A DNA stretch of 62,891 bases from Rhizobium sp. Q54 (GCA_945860165.1 CAMAPL010000015.1:1-62891); one strand, 5' to 3'. Shown: positions 1 through 10,205, counted from the first letter of the stretch. Notes: generated by a model not told the origin, from the sequence alone. Numbers and translations are program-made.

Positions 1-195
1 ATCAATCCCCACCTGCTGCGCGACTGTGCTGCATCGAGCATGTGGCCAAGGTCACCTTCAGTTGCCTTGGCCGCCGGTCATCTTCTCGGCCACACCAATT
101 TCAGGACCACCGAAAAATACTACATCCATGCGAAGCAAATCGAAGCCGGCCGCAAGGTAAGCCAGGTGCTCTGTGAACTAAGCGAGGGCACCTAG
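1..195 (+). CDS. Tyrosine recombinase (phage-type integrase), C-terminal fragment, 5' end outside window
   Basis: Reading frame 1 is open from the first base to a TAG at 193-195 and encodes 64 residues. The fragment carries the second half of a tyrosine-recombinase catalytic domain: an HxxR box (HLLRD, His4 and Arg7), LLGHT (His31) and EKYYIHA, whose second Tyr (residue 41) is the expected nucleophile. This layout matches integrases of mobile elements rather than housekeeping XerC/D. The middle (residues 13-26) fits the family less well. Whether the gene is intact upstream cannot be seen. It ends 255 bp before trpG, so an integrated element, or its remnant, has its edge at the trp locus. Confidence 0.72.
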   Translation: MNPHLLRDCAASSMWPRSPSVALAAGHLLGHTNFRTTEKYYIHAKQIEAGRKVSQVLCELSEGT

Positions 196-377
196 GTGGT
201 CTTTGGGCCTGTGCAGCCCCCCACCTGTCTGCCGCCGCTCAGGCGCGCCCCGCGGGCCGCTTACCGGGCCCTGAGCAGCCCAAAGGCAGGCTGCCGATGT
301 ACGAAACTGGAAAATCGGCTAAAATTGCGTCCCCGATCGCTATGGTTCGCTATTGTTCAAGAGCAACCGCGACAATT

Positions 378-401
378 GGGGGTACCAATGGGGGTACCAA
401 T
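378..401. repeat. Tandem 12-bp repeat GGGGGTACCAAT x2
   Basis: Two exact, adjacent copies of GGGGGTACCAAT lie at 378-389 and 390-401. With the preceding bases, the first copy forms a dyad ATTGG-N5-CCAAT. The repeat lies between the integrase end and the AT-rich trpG promoter region. It could be a recombinase arm-binding or attachment-site element, or an operator. Position and symmetry are the only evidence. Confidence 0.5.
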
Positions 402-416
402 TCTACAAGGTAAAAT

Positions 417-432
417 TATAATCTAGTATAAT
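417..432 (+). promoter_or_regulatory. Candidate trpG promoter: two overlapping-register TATAAT boxes
   Basis: Perfect -10 hexamers TATAAT occur at 417-422 and 427-432, in an AT-rich stretch (411-450) that contrasts with the GC-rich surroundings, 19-34 bp upstream of the trpG start. No convincing -35 element is present at 17 bp from either. The stretch 196-416 holds no gene I can support. The AT-rich segment may derive from the adjacent integrated element, in which case trpG expression could now depend on it. Confidence 0.35.
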
Positions 433-450
433 CAAATAGATAGGTCTGAT

Positions 451-1041
451 TTGTTTCTTCTCATCGATAACTACGACAGCTTCACCTACAATATTTTCCA
501 CTATCTGGGTGAGCTGGGGGCGGAGGTGCGCGTGGTGCGCAACGATGAAATCGCAGCTGGTGAGGCGCTGGCTCTGAAGCCCGAAGGCATTGTCCTGTCA
601 CCCGGCCCCTGCACCCCCAACGAAGCCGGCATCTGCCTGGACATTATCAAACAGGCCAATGGCGCGATGCCGATCCTGGGCGTTTGCCTGGGGCATCAGG
701 CCATCGGCCAGGTTTATGGCGGCAAGATCGTGCGCGCCCCCGAACCGATGCATGGCAAGCTGTCGCGCATACATCACAGCGGCAAGAGCGTGTTCCGGGG
801 TCTCAATAACGACTTCCTCGCCACCCGCTATCATTCCCTGACCATTGATCCGCCGTCGATGCCGGAGAGCCTCGAAGTCACCGCCACCAGCGATGACGGG
901 GTTATCCAGGGCGTGATGCACAAGTCCCATCCCGTGCACGGCGTGCAGTTCCATCCCGAAAGCATCGCTTCCGAAAACGGCCATGCCCTGCTGAACAACT
1001 TCCTGACCATCGCGCGCGACTTCGCCAAAGTCCCGGCATGA
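451..1041 (+). CDS. trpG: Anthranilate synthase glutamine amidotransferase component
   Basis: This subunit supplies ammonia from glutamine to the TrpE synthase subunit in the first committed step of tryptophan synthesis. The 196-residue protein is a full-length class I amidotransferase. It has LLIDNYDSFTYN at the N-terminus, the nucleophile loop LGVCLGHQAIG with the catalytic Cys, and HPES near the C-terminus supplying the His-Glu pair. The start is TTG at 451, chosen because MFLLIDNYDS is the normal family N-terminus; there is only a weak Shine-Dalgarno upstream. It overlaps trpD by ATGA. No trpE is adjacent: an integrase end lies upstream instead. Confidence 0.96.
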   Translation: MFLLIDNYDSFTYNIFHYLGELGAEVRVVRNDEIAAGEALALKPEGIVLSPGPCTPNEAGICLDIIKQANGAMPILGVCLGHQAIGQVYGGKIVRAPEPMHGKLSRIHHSGKSVFRGLNNDFLATRYHSLTIDPPSMPESLEVTATSDDGVIQGVMHKSHPVHGVQFHPESIASENGHALLNNFLTIARDFAKVPA

Positions 1042-2069
1042 CAGTGACCAGTGCTCCGGCCGATTTTCCCGCCGCACTGGCCATCGTGCGCGGCGGCGGC
1101 TCCCTCGACGCCGAGGCTTCCGCGCGCGTCTTTGAAACCATCATGTCCGGCGCGGTGCCGGACGATGATCTCGCCGCCTTCCTGATCGCCCAGGCTGAAC
1201 GCGGCCCCACCGTGCCTGAGATTGTGGGTGCGGTGCGGGCGATGCGCGCCGCCATGCGTGCGGTGGACGCGCCCGAAAACGCCATAGACCTGTGCGGCAC
1301 CGGCGGCGATGGCCATGGCACATTGAATATATCCACGGCGGCGTCCTTTGTGGTGGCGGGGGCGGGCGTTCCGGTCGCCAAGCATGGCAACCGTTCCGCC
1401 TCTTCCAAGAGCGGCGCCGCCGATATCCTCGAAGCGCTGGGCGTGAAGATCGGCCTGGAACCGGATGCAGCCGCAAAGGTGCTGGCCGAGACCGGCATCG
1501 TCTTCCTGTTCGCCCAGGTGCATCACCCGGCGATGCGTCATGTCGCGGCGGTGCGCAAGAAAATCGGCCGCCGCACCATCTTCAATCTGCTGGGGCCACT
1601 GGCCTCGCCCGCCCGGGTGACGCGCCAACTGGTTGGCATCTACAGCGCCGACTGGCTGACTCCGTATGCGCAGGCCTTGCAGGCGCTGGGCAGCAGCCGC
1701 GCCCTGGTGGTGCATGGCGAAGACGGGCTGGACGAACTGACCACCACCGGCAAGACCTTTACCGCCAGCCTGGAAGATGGCCGGATCACCCGCGGCGAGA
1801 TCACGCCGGAGGATGCCGGGCTGAAACGCGCCAGCCTGGCTGACCTGAAAGGCGGCGATGCGGCGCAAAATGCGGCAGCCCTGCGGCGCCTGTTCGACGG
1901 CGAACGCGGCGCATACCGCGATATCGTGCTACTAAATGCGGGCGCTGCCCTCATGGTGGCGGGCATGGCAAAAGATGTAAGCTCCGGTGTTTCCCTGGCG
2001 GAGCAGGCTCTGGACAGCGGCGCGGCCAAAACCAAACTTGCGGCATTGATCGAAGCAACCAATTCATGA
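1038..2069 (+). CDS. trpD: Anthranilate phosphoribosyltransferase
   Basis: TrpD transfers phosphoribosyl from PRPP to anthranilate. The protein has 343 residues, the usual length. It shows the PRPP-binding glycine-rich segment [17 protein letters not shown] (residues about 85-101), the [15 protein letters not shown] segment that binds PRPP and anthranilate, and [11 protein letters not shown]. The start ATG overlaps the trpG stop by 4 bp and the end overlaps trpC by 4 bp, so the three genes are translationally coupled. Confidence 0.97.
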   Translation: MTVTSAPADFPAALAIVRGGGSLDAEASARVFETIMSGAVPDDDLAAFLIAQAERGPTVPEIVGAVRAMRAAMRAVDAPENAIDLCGTGGDGHGTLNISTAASFVVAGAGVPVAKHGNRSASSKSGAADILEALGVKIGLEPDAAAKVLAETGIVFLFAQVHHPAMRHVAAVRKKIGRRTIFNLLGPLASPARVTRQLVGIYSADWLTPYAQALQALGSSRALVVHGEDGLDELTTTGKTFTASLEDGRITRGEITPEDAGLKRASLADLKGGDAAQNAAALRRLFDGERGAYRDIVLLNAGAALMVAGMAKDVSSGVSLAEQALDSGAAKTKLAALIEATNS

Positions 2070-2863
2070 GCATCCTCGACAAGATCCTCGGCTACAAAAA
2101 GGAAGAAGTCGCCGTCGCCAAGACCAAGGCGAACACGGCGGAACTGGAGGCGCGCGCCAAGGATGTCGAAGCGCCGCGCGGCTTCCTCGCCGCGCTGGAC
2201 GACAAGAAGGACAGCGGCGAATACGGCCTGATCGCCGAGATCAAGAAAGCCAGCCCGTCCAAGGGCCTGATCCGCGCCGATTTCGATCCGCCCGCGCTGG
2301 CCATGGCCTATGAGGAAGGCGGCGCAGCCTGTCTTTCCGTGCTCACCGACGCGCCATCGTTCCAGGGGGCACCAGAATATCTGACCCAGGCTCGCGAAGC
2401 CACCCGCCTGCCCGTGCTGCGCAAGGACTTTATGATTGAGCCCTATCAGGTGATCGAGGCGCGCAGCTGGGGCGCGGATTGCATCCTGGTCATCATGGCG
2501 ACCCTGACCGACGACCAGGCCCGCGCCCTGCTGGACGAGGCGGCACGCTGGAAAATGGACGCGCTGGTGGAAGTGCATGACGAAGCCGAGCTGGAACGCG
2601 CGCTTGACCTCGATGCCCACCTGATCGGCATCAACAACCGCAACCTGAAAACCTTTGTCACCGACATGGGCGTGACCACGCGGCTGGCGAACAAAATTCC
2701 GCGCGACATGCATGTCGTGTCAGAAAGCGGCATCTCCGCGCCCGCCGACCTCAAGCGCCTGGCCCAGGCGAAAATCACCACCGTGCTGGTGGGCGAAAGC
2801 CTGATGCGGCAAAAAGATGTGCGCGCCGCCACCGCTCTGCTGCTGGGCAACGGCTTTCGGTGA
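2066..2863 (+). CDS. trpC: Indole-3-glycerol phosphate synthase
   Basis: TrpC converts carboxyphenylaminodeoxyribulose phosphate to indole-3-glycerol phosphate. At 265 residues it is a monofunctional single-barrel enzyme with no fused TrpF. It contains the family signatures [38 protein letters not shown] and VSESGI, which follow the order of the beta/alpha barrel. The start ATG overlaps the trpD stop. The stop is shared in a GTGA overlap with the next gene, so the HTH protein is likely made from the trp transcript. Confidence 0.97.
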   Translation: MSILDKILGYKKEEVAVAKTKANTAELEARAKDVEAPRGFLAALDDKKDSGEYGLIAEIKKASPSKGLIRADFDPPALAMAYEEGGAACLSVLTDAPSFQGAPEYLTQAREATRLPVLRKDFMIEPYQVIEARSWGADCILVIMATLTDDQARALLDEAARWKMDALVEVHDEAELERALDLDAHLIGINNRNLKTFVTDMGVTTRLANKIPRDMHVVSESGISAPADLKRLAQAKITTVLVGESLMRQKDVRAATALLLGNGFR

Positions 2864-3261
2864 CAGATAAGGCTCCGCCGGTTCGGCGCTCTGCAGGCAT
2901 GCGCGGCACCCCCAGCAATGACGCGCCAAAGCCGCCGCCGGCTCCGGTGTTGAAAGCACGTGCGGTGGCGACCCAGCCGGTGCGCACCACCGCATCACGC
3001 TTTGCCAAGCCAAAAATACTGATTGGCGAAACCGATGCGCCAAAACTCGGCAAGGGCGAAGCGATCCGGGCCCAGCGCGATGCCTTCCGTGCCTTCATGA
3101 CCAAACATCGCCTGCGCCCCACGGCATGGGCGCGCGAAGCGGGCGTTGCGCCCGGCGAAATCCTCGGCTTCCTGACGGGACAGACCCGCAGCATCGCGCC
3201 CGCTACCTTGGATAAACTCGCCGCCGTGGCCAAAGCCTCTCCCGACGACCTGCTGCGCTGA
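2860..3261 (+). CDS. Small helix-turn-helix protein downstream of trpC
   Basis: This 133-residue protein starts at a GTG that overlaps the trpC stop (GTGA), so it is translationally coupled. Residues 1-65 are rich in Pro, Ala and Lys and look disordered. Residues about 76-130 resemble a Cro/C1-type HTH with a recognition helix near [17 protein letters not shown]. From memory, moaC and moeA often lie between trpC and lexA in Alphaproteobacteria; here this gene occupies that place. It may be a DNA-binding regulator, but the target is unknown. Coding quality is good and GC matches its neighbours. Confidence 0.6.
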   Translation: MTDKAPPVRRSAGMRGTPSNDAPKPPPAPVLKARAVATQPVRTTASRFAKPKILIGETDAPKLGKGEAIRAQRDAFRAFMTKHRLRPTAWAREAGVAPGEILGFLTGQTRSIAPATLDKLAAVAKASPDDLLR

Positions 3262-3304
3262 AGAAAACGACCTTCAGGAAATCCACTTCCCCACTTGGGA
3301 TGCG

Positions 3305-3334
3305 TTGACGGCGTGGGTGGAACTAAAGTAGAAC
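3305..3334 (+). promoter_or_regulatory. lexA promoter with perfect LexA (SOS) box
   Basis: A -35 box TTGACG (3305-3310) is followed after 18 bp by TAGAAC (3329-3334). Overlapping the -10 is GAAC-TAAAGTA-GAAC (3320-3334). This is the reverse complement of the alphaproteobacterial LexA box GTTC-N7-GTTC with exact spacing. LexA bound here would block RNA polymerase, giving autoregulation. The box is 50 bp upstream of the lexA ATG. Confidence 0.85.
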
Positions 3335-3384
3335 GATTCGCATCGTACCGGCTTTGTTCGCGCCGGTTCTCTGGGAGAAAACCG

Positions 3385-4131
3385 ATGCTGACCCGCAAGC
3401 AATATGAACTGCTGATGTTCATCCACGAGCGCGTGCGCGAAAGCGGCATCCCCCCCTCCTTCGACGAAATGAAGGAGGCGCTGGACCTCAAATCCAAGTC
3501 CGGCATCCACCGTTTGATCACCGCACTGGAAGAGCGCGGCTTCCTGCGCCGCATGGAAAAGCGCGCCCGCGCCCTGGAAGTGCTGAAGCTGCCCGACAAC
3601 ATGGCCGAGACCATCCGTCCCGCCACCACCCGCAGCCAGGCCCAGCGCAGCACCAGCAGCCGCATGGGCGGCCATGGCCGCACCGATATCCGCATGGCCG
3701 ATGCCCGCTCGCCCGCGCCGCGCCGCAGCTATGGCGAAGGCGGCGAAGGCACCGTCAATGTGCCTCTGGTCGGGCGCATCGCGGCTGGCACCCCGATCGA
3801 GGCGCTGCAGACCAAGATGAGCGACATTCCGGTGCCCGGCGGCATGCTGGGGCGCGGCAGCCACTACGCCCTGGAAGTGACCGGCGACTCCATGGTCAAT
3901 GCCGGCATTCTCGATGGCGACACCGTGATCATCCAGGAAGCGGACACCGCCAACACGGGCGAGATCATCGTCGCGCTGGTTGACAATGAAGAAGCAACGC
4001 TAAAGCGGCTGCGCCGCCGGGGTGACTCCATTGCCCTCGAGGCCGCCAACCCCGCTTATGAAACCCGCCTCTATGGCGCCGACCGGGTGAAGGTGCAGGG
4101 CAAGCTGGTCGGGCTTATGCGGCGATACTGA
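3385..4131 (+). CDS. lexA: LexA repressor, SOS response
   Basis: LexA represses SOS genes and self-cleaves when stimulated by RecA-ssDNA. The ATG at 3385 follows GGGAG and gives the canonical [10 protein letters not shown] start; 248 residues. The N-terminal winged HTH (1-70) includes [11 protein letters not shown] and KSGIHRL. A long basic linker follows. The C-terminal S24 peptidase domain has the Ala134-Gly135 cleavage bond, nucleophile Ser169 (TGDSM) and general base Lys207 (ATLKRL). The gene has its own promoter with an exact LexA box. It ends 7 bp from the convergent comEC end. Confidence 0.97.
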   Translation: MLTRKQYELLMFIHERVRESGIPPSFDEMKEALDLKSKSGIHRLITALEERGFLRRMEKRARALEVLKLPDNMAETIRPATTRSQAQRSTSSRMGGHGRTDIRMADARSPAPRRSYGEGGEGTVNVPLVGRIAAGTPIEALQTKMSDIPVPGGMLGRGSHYALEVTGDSMVNAGILDGDTVIIQEADTANTGEIIVALVDNEEATLKRLRRRGDSIALEAANPAYETRLYGADRVKVQGKLVGLMRRY

Positions 4132-4138
4132 TCTCGAG

Positions 4139-6166
4139 TTAATAAAGCTTCGCCACCCACGGCCGGTCGCCGCGCCATTCACGCACGCTTACGGCTGTCG
4201 GCGGCGATGACAGGGTGATTTCCCAGCCCTGCCCGTCCGCTGCGGATTTCTGATCAATCACGATTGCCGGACCCTTGCAGTTACCTGTTGCTGTGCTGAT
4301 CACGACCGATGCGCGGGCGCAGTCCTCCGCCAGAGCTTCCGGCCTGAGCCCTGCGGCAATCATCGGCGGGCGGTTCACCACGCAACCCAGGCCACCGCAG
4401 CGAAGGCCCGGCATCCCGACCGCATCGGCAATGTCGCGTCCGTCACCATCGCGCTTCAGCCATTCACGAACGGCGAACTTATCTTTTGGCTTGCGCAAGA
4501 AATACAGCAGCCCGTCACTCCCGCGCACCGCGATGGTCATGGCGTCACGCGCCACCAGCATGTCCGGCTGCGGCGCGAAGCCGGCCAGCAAAGCGCCCGC
4601 CAACAGCGCCAGGCCGCCCCACCAGCGCCAGGACTTGCGCCAGATCGCCAGCCACAATCCGCCCAGCGAGACCAGCACCAACGCGGATAGCGGCATGGCG
4701 CTGGACAACGAGACCGCACCAGGCAGCTCCGAGACCCAAAGCCCCATCGCCACCATCACACCGATCCCCTCGCCCAGCAGGCCGGTTGCTAAATGCTCCA
4801 GCCCGTACGGCATCAGCACCACCGCCAGCGCCGCGGCGGGCATGATCCAGAAGCCCATCACCGGCATGGCGATCAGGTTTCCCAGCACGGCGTAATGGGC
4901 CGCACGTTCGAAGTGAAACAGGGTGAAAGGCAAGGTGGCGAGGCTGGCGAACAGGCTGGTCACGAAGATGCCGCGGGCATAGCGCAGCAGCATTCCGCGC
5001 GGCGCGTTGGTCGCCCGCTGCTGCTCCCACTCCGCCACCGCCACCAGACCCGCCACCGCCGCGAAGGACATCTGGAATCCCGCCTCGATGATGGTTTCGG
5101 GCCGCGCCAGCAGCAGGACGGCGGCTGCCAGGCCGAGGCTGCGCATGGTCAGGGCTGGACGGTCGAGCAATACCGCCGTTATCACCGTACCCAGCATGAC
5201 AAAGGAACGCACAGCAGGCGGCGCCGCGCCGCTGAGCACCAGATAGAAAGCCGATGCCAGCAAAGCAAAAGCCGCGGCCCATTTCTAGACCGGATAGCGC
5301 AGCGCCACGGCCGGGATCGCCGCCAGCAATGCCCGCACCAGCCAAAATATGCCGCCACCGACCAGCGCGATGTGCAGGCCGGAAATGGACAGCGCATGCG
5401 CCAGGCCCGCGTAACGCAGCGCCGCGTCATCCTCATCGCTGATGGTACCGCGCGTGCCGGTGATCAGCGATGCCGCGATGCCGCCCGCGCTGCCCGGCAA
5501 ACCCGCATGAATCCGGTCCGTCATTCGCACCCGCAGACCTTCCACCGATTGCGACATGCGCTCTGACAGGGTTGCGTCACGCGCAGGCGGAATGGTGCGC
5601 GCCCGGCCATAGGAAAATCCCGTGGCGCCGATGGACTGGAAATAAAGCCAGCGTCCGAAATCGCTGGTGCCCGGCGCCACCGGCACGGACGGTGTATCGA
5701 GCCGGGCTGTCAGGCTGAGCCATGCGCCGGGATGAAAATCCGCGCCATTCGGCAATGTCACACGTATCCGGCGCGGCGTCTGTCCCGGCGCAAAGGCGCC
5801 AGAGCGGACCTCGTCCATTACCAGCCGCGCGTCGCGTTCGCGCGGCTCGATGCTGACGATGCGCGCTGTCAGATGCGCCACGATGGCATGATCGAGCACC
5901 GGGGTGGCGATGGCTGCCTCGCGCAGCTTGGCCAAGCCGAAGCCCAGGAGCACCGCCGCCAGCAGGGCCATGGCAACGCGCGCCCGTCTGGCAAATGCGA
6001 TTGTGATTGCCAGCAGGGCAGCGGCCAGCGCCGCCCATCCCATAGTGATTGAAGGCTCAACCGGCAGGGCAAAATAGCCGCCGGCGCCAGCGCCCAGCGC
6101 CACCGGTAGCCATAACGGCCACCGATCCCGCTCATCGGCCCAAAACGCAATCAGTCCTAGGTTCAT
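4139..6166 (-). pseudogene. comEC: ComEC/Rec2 DNA-uptake channel, interrupted by an in-frame TAG
   Basis: ComEC is the inner-membrane channel that imports single-stranded DNA in natural competence. Two open segments in the same frame (6166-5288 and 5284-4139) join into one protein of about 674 residues. The first carries the DUF4131 region and the start of the competence domain (SISGLHIALVGGG). The second continues the transmembrane competence domain (LSGAAPPAVRSF). They are separated only by TAG at 5285-5287, in a context RYPV-stop-KWAAA where the family usually has Pro-Ile-Lys-Lys-Trp. A single AAG or CAG to TAG change explains it. No HxHxDH metallo-beta-lactamase domain is seen at the C-terminus, as in many alphaproteobacterial forms. 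It could be a recent pseudogene or a sequencing error. Confidence 0.85.
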
Positions 6167-6214
6167 CGCAGGGGTTTTGCTAAACGAAGGCCCCCGAGCC
6201 CACACTGAAAGATC

Positions 6215-7627
6215 ATGTCGCAAAACCCCAAACCTGTCCTGCGCTTCGCCCCCTCACCCACAGGCATGCTGCATATCGGCGGCGCCCGCACCGCCTTTTT
6301 CAACTGGCTCTATGCCCGCAATACCGGCGGCAGTTTTTTGCTGCGGATCGAGGATACCGACCGCGAACGCTCCACCCCCGAAGCGGTGCAGGCCATCCTG
6401 AACGGCATGACCTGGATGGGGCTGAACTGGGACGGCGAGGTGGTCTATCAATTCGCCCGCGCCGCCCGCCACCGTGAAGTGGCCGAAAAACTGCTGGCTG
6501 AGGGCAAGGCCTATCGCTGCTATGCAACGGGCGAAGAACTCACCGCCATGCGCGAAGAACAGAAGGCCGCCGGCAAATCGATGCGCTATGACGGCCGCTG
6601 GCGCGATCGCGCCCCCGGGCCTGACGAAAAAGACAAGCCTTCCGTCGTGCGGCTGAAGGCGCGGCAGGATGGCGAGACCATCGTCCATGATAAGGTGCTG
6701 GGCGACGTGCGGTTCGAAAACAGCCAGCTGGACGACATGGTCCTGCTGCGCAGCGACGGCAACCCCACTTACATGCTGGCGGTGGTGTTGGACGATGCTG
6801 ATATGGGCGTTACCCATGTGATCCGCGGCGCCGACCATCTCAACAATGCGGCGCGGCAGCTGCAGCTCATCGAAGCGATGGGCGCCGCCGTGCCGGTGTA
6901 CTGCCATCTGCCGCTGATCAACGGCCCGGACGGCGCCAAGCTGTCCAAGCGCCACGGCGCCCTGGCGGTGGAGGCTTACCGCGACATGGGTTACCTGCCA
7001 GAAACCATGCGCAACTATCTGCTGCGACTGGGCTGGAGCCATGGTGATGACGAAATCATTCCCACCGCGCAGGCCATCGAATGGTTCAACCTGGATTCTA
7101 TCGGCAAGAGCGCCGCGCGGATGGATTACAAGAAGCTGGACAATCTGAACGGCCATTACATCCGCGAAACCGCCAATGACGTGCTGGTGGCGGAAGTCAC
7201 CGCCTTCCTGGCGCGCGAAACTCCTCCGCGCATCCTATCGATGACGGCGCGGCAACGTCTGGAATCGGCCATGACCTCGCTGAAAGAGCGCGCCAAGACC
7301 CTGGTCGAACTTGTTCAGGGTGCGGAATTTCTGTTTACGGACGGTCCCCGCAGCCTGGACGCCAGCGCCGACAAGCTGCTGCCCCCCGAAGCCCGCGCCG
7401 CGCTGGCCCAAGCCCTGCCCGCACTGGAAGCGACCGACTGGTCAGGACCCGCGCTGGAAGCCGCCGCCCGCAATTTTGCGGAAAGTGCCGGACTCAAGCT
7501 GGGCCAGGTTGCCCAGCCCTTGCGCGCCGCCCTGACCGGAAAGGCCTCCTCGCCGCCACTTTTCGAGATGTTGGCACTGTTGGGCCGTGAAGAATCACTA
7601 ACCCGCCTAATGGCTTACACCGCTTAA
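6215..7627 (+). CDS. gltX: Glutamyl-tRNA synthetase
   Basis: This enzyme charges tRNA-Glu (and in many Alphaproteobacteria tRNA-Gln as well, for later amidation). The 470 residues form a class I synthetase. The HIGH-type motif is in [17 protein letters not shown] near the N-terminus, followed by [11 protein letters not shown], and the KMSKS-type motif is KLSKRHG. The C-terminal anticodon-binding domain is complete. ATG at 6215 is used. The divergent comEC start is 48 bp away, so the two promoters share this short gap. Confidence 0.95.
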   Translation: MSQNPKPVLRFAPSPTGMLHIGGARTAFFNWLYARNTGGSFLLRIEDTDRERSTPEAVQAILNGMTWMGLNWDGEVVYQFARAARHREVAEKLLAEGKAYRCYATGEELTAMREEQKAAGKSMRYDGRWRDRAPGPDEKDKPSVVRLKARQDGETIVHDKVLGDVRFENSQLDDMVLLRSDGNPTYMLAVVLDDADMGVTHVIRGADHLNNAARQLQLIEAMGAAVPVYCHLPLINGPDGAKLSKRHGALAVEAYRDMGYLPETMRNYLLRLGWSHGDDEIIPTAQAIEWFNLDSIGKSAARMDYKKLDNLNGHYIRETANDVLVAEVTAFLARETPPRILSMTARQRLESAMTSLKERAKTLVELVQGAEFLFTDGPRSLDASADKLLPPEARAALAQALPALEATDWSGPALEAAARNFAESAGLKLGQVAQPLRAALTGKASSPPLFEMLALLGREESLTRLMAYTA

Positions 7628-7733
7628 GGAAATAGTGTGGTGCGGTGCCGCAAAAGGAGTGACGGACTATCAAAAGCGTGGCTTTATTGCGGCGCAAGAT
7701 AAAACCGGCCAGACCGGTACGAAGGGGACTGTC

Positions 7734-9044
7734 ATGAGAGAGAGCAAGATCAAGCCAGCAGGCAAAGCCAGCCTGAACTATGAGGGCAAGGACTTCGAAC
7801 TGCCGGTGTTCGCCGGCACCCAGGGCCCCAATGCCGTGGACATCCGCAAGCTCTACGACCAAGCCGACATCTTCACCTACGACCCCGGCTTCACCTCGAC
7901 CTCATCGACCGAGTCCAACATCACCTTCATCGATGGCGACAAGGGCGTGCTGCAGTATCGCGGCTATGCCATCGGTGACCTGGCCGAACATTCCAGCTTT
8001 CTGGAAACCTGCTACCTGCTGCTCTACGGCGAACTGCCAACCGGCGCGCAGATGGCCAAGTTCGACCATTCCATCACCCACCACACTATGGTGCATGAGC
8101 AGCTGGCGACCTTCTTCCGAGGCTTCCGCCGCGACGCCCATCCCATGGCGATCATGTGCGGCGTGGTCGGCGCCCTGTCGGCCTTTTATCACGACAGCAC
8201 CGACATCAACGATCCCAAGCAGCGCGAAGTCGCCAGCCACCGCCTGGTCGCCAAGCTACCGACCATCGCGGCGATGGCGTTCAAGTATCACGTCGGCCAG
8301 CCCTTCGTGTATCCGCTGAACAAGCTGGGCTATACCGAGAACTTCCTGCGCATGTGCTTCTCGGTCCCGGCCGAGGAATATGTCGTAAATCCGGTTCTGG
8401 CCAAGGCGCTGGACACGATCTTGATCCTGCATGCCGATCACGAGCAGAACGCCTCGACCTCGACCGTGCGCTTGGCCGGCTCATCCGGCGCCAATCCGTT
8501 TGCCTGCATCGCGGCCGGCATCGCCTGTCTGTGGGGCCCGGCCCATGGCGGCGCCAATGAAGCGGCGCTCAATATGCTGGAGGAAATCGGCACCGTTGAC
8601 CGCATTCCCGAATTCGTCGCCAAGGCGAAGGACAAGAGCAACGGCTTCCGCCTGATGGGCTTTGGCCATCGTGTCTACAAGAATTACGATCCGCGCGCCA
8701 AGGCGATACAGATCCAGGCCCATGCCGTGCTGGACGAACTGGGGCTGCATGACGATCCACTGCTGAAGGTGGCGATGGAGCTGGAAAAGGTCGCACTCAG
8801 CGATCCCTATTTCATCGAAAAGAAGCTTTATCCCAATATCGACTTCTATTCGGGCATCACCTTGAAGGCGCTGGGCTTCCCCACCTCCATGTTCACCGTG
8901 CTCTTCGCCCTGGCCCGCACCGTGGGCTGGATCGCGCAGTGGAAGGAAATGCTGGAAGACCCGCACCAGAAGATCGGGCGTCCGCGCCAGATCTATACGG
9001 GGCCGACGGAACGCAGCTACGTTCCAATGCCCAAGCGGAAGTAG
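7734..9044 (+). CDS. gltA: Citrate synthase (type II)
   Basis: GltA condenses oxaloacetate and acetyl-CoA at the entry of the TCA cycle. ATG at 7734 follows GAAGGGGAC, a good ribosome binding site, and gives 436 residues; longer in-frame extensions upstream lack support. Catalytic elements are visible: the histidines in [15 protein letters not shown] and [10 protein letters not shown], the [13 protein letters not shown] segment, and the aspartate in PNIDFYSGI. Length and the long N-terminal beta region fit the hexameric Gram-negative type. It is convergent with lpxB, with 3 bp between the stops. Confidence 0.96.
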   Translation: MRESKIKPAGKASLNYEGKDFELPVFAGTQGPNAVDIRKLYDQADIFTYDPGFTSTSSTESNITFIDGDKGVLQYRGYAIGDLAEHSSFLETCYLLLYGELPTGAQMAKFDHSITHHTMVHEQLATFFRGFRRDAHPMAIMCGVVGALSAFYHDSTDINDPKQREVASHRLVAKLPTIAAMAFKYHVGQPFVYPLNKLGYTENFLRMCFSVPAEEYVVNPVLAKALDTILILHADHEQNASTSTVRLAGSSGANPFACIAAGIACLWGPAHGGANEAALNMLEEIGTVDRIPEFVAKAKDKSNGFRLMGFGHRVYKNYDPRAKAIQIQAHAVLDELGLHDDPLLKVAMELEKVALSDPYFIEKKLYPNIDFYSGITLKALGFPTSMFTVLFALARTVGWIAQWKEMLEDPHQKIGRPRQIYTGPTERSYVPMPKRK

Positions 9045-9047
9045 CTT

Positions 9048-10205
9048 TCAGCTTTCGACGAAATCGAGCAACACGCGGGCGGCGCGGGTGGAAGGCGGTT
9101 CATCGCCCTCCCCCAGCCGGTGCGCGAATTCGTTCATCGCGGCGACTTGGCTGGCACGGGCGGCAGGATCGGCAAACAGCCGCGCCACCGCATCGGCCAG
9201 CGTTTCGGGCGTGGCGGCGGCTTGCAGATATTCCGGCACCGCTTCGCGCACCAAGAGGATGTTGATCAGGGTGAAATGCTTCACCGTCATCATCCAGCGC
9301 GACAGGAAATAGGTTAGCCCGCCCACCTTGTACGCCACCACCATGGGGGTGCGTGACAGCGCCAGTTCGGCCGTCACCGTACCGCTTGCGGCCAGCGCCG
9401 TATCGGCGGCGTCGAAGGCGGCATACTTGTCGGCTTCGCTTTCCACGATATGCAAGGGCGTTGCCCAACCCGCCGTCGCGGCGCGGACCTTGCCGGCGAC
9501 ATGCGGTACGGTCGGCAGCACCGTCACCAGCCCGGGAATTTTTCGCGCCAGGATATCCACCGCCGCCCGAAAAGCCGGCAGGATAAAACGTATCTCGCTG
9601 GTGCGGCTGCCCGGCAGCAGCGCCAGCAGCGGCGCATCCGCCGCGATTCCAAGCCGCACCCGCAAAGCCGCGCCGCCGGTCATGCGGGCGGCGCGTTCGA
9701 CCACCGGATGGCCGACAAAGACCGCCTTCAAGCCATACCTCTCGAAGAACGGCACCTCGAACGGAAACAGCGCCAGAACCAGATTGAAATAGCGGGCCAT
9801 CGCCTTGGCGCGATAGGCGCGGGACGCCCAGACCTGCGGCGCGACATAATCCACGGTAGGAATCGAGGGATCGCGTTTTTTAAGGGCGCGCGCGACGCGG
9901 TGGGTGAAATCGGGACTGTCGATCACCACCACGGCATCGGGCCGGGTCTGGATGGCGAAATCCACCGCCTGTTTCACGCGGCGCATAATGGCGGGAATGG
10001 CAGGTACCACTTCGCGCAGGCCCATCACCGCCGTGGCGTCCAGCGGATAGAGGCTTTTCAGGCCTTCGCGTTCCATCGCCAGCCCGCCCACGCCAGTAAA
10101 GGCGATGCGGTCGCCCGCCAGCGCCTTGAGGCCGGCCATCAGCTGGGCGCCCAGCGCGTCACCCGACGGCTCGCCGCACACCAGCATAAGCGTGATAGTC
10201 CTCAC
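9048..10205 (-). CDS. lpxB: Lipid-A-disaccharide synthase
   Basis: LpxB joins UDP-2,3-diacylglucosamine and lipid X to form the lipid A disaccharide at the inner-membrane face. It has 385 residues with the GEPSGDALGAQLM N-terminal glycosyltransferase signature, PDFTHRVAR, and LLPGSRTSEI in the UDP-binding half. The start overlaps the lpxI stop by 4 bp. It is the last gene of the envelope cluster, next to convergent gltA. Confidence 0.95.
   Translation of the reverse strand: MRTITLMLVCGEPSGDALGAQLMAGLKALAGDRIAFTGVGGLAMEREGLKSLYPLDATAVMGLREVVPAIPAIMRRVKQAVDFAIQTRPDAVVVIDSPDFTHRVARALKKRDPSIPTVDYVAPQVWASRAYRAKAMARYFNLVLALFPFEVPFFERYGLKAVFVGHPVVERAARMTGGAALRVRLGIAADAPLLALLPGSRTSEIRFILPAFRAAVDILARKIPGLVTVLPTVPHVAGKVRAATAGWATPLHIVESEADKYAAFDAADTALAASGTVTAELALSRTPMVVAYKVGGLTYFLSRWMMTVKHFTLINILLVREAVPEYLQAAATPETLADAVARLFADPAARASQVAAMNEFAHRLGEGDEPPSTRAARVLLDFVES

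Noticed and set aside
196-426. 76-codon ORF after the integrase fragment
   Set aside because: Pro/Arg/Cys-rich with no recognisable similarity, no ribosome binding site, and it covers the tandem repeat.
3356-3369. A second GTTC pair close to the lexA start
   Set aside because: The spacing is N6, not N7, and the perfect box at 3320-3334 already accounts for control.
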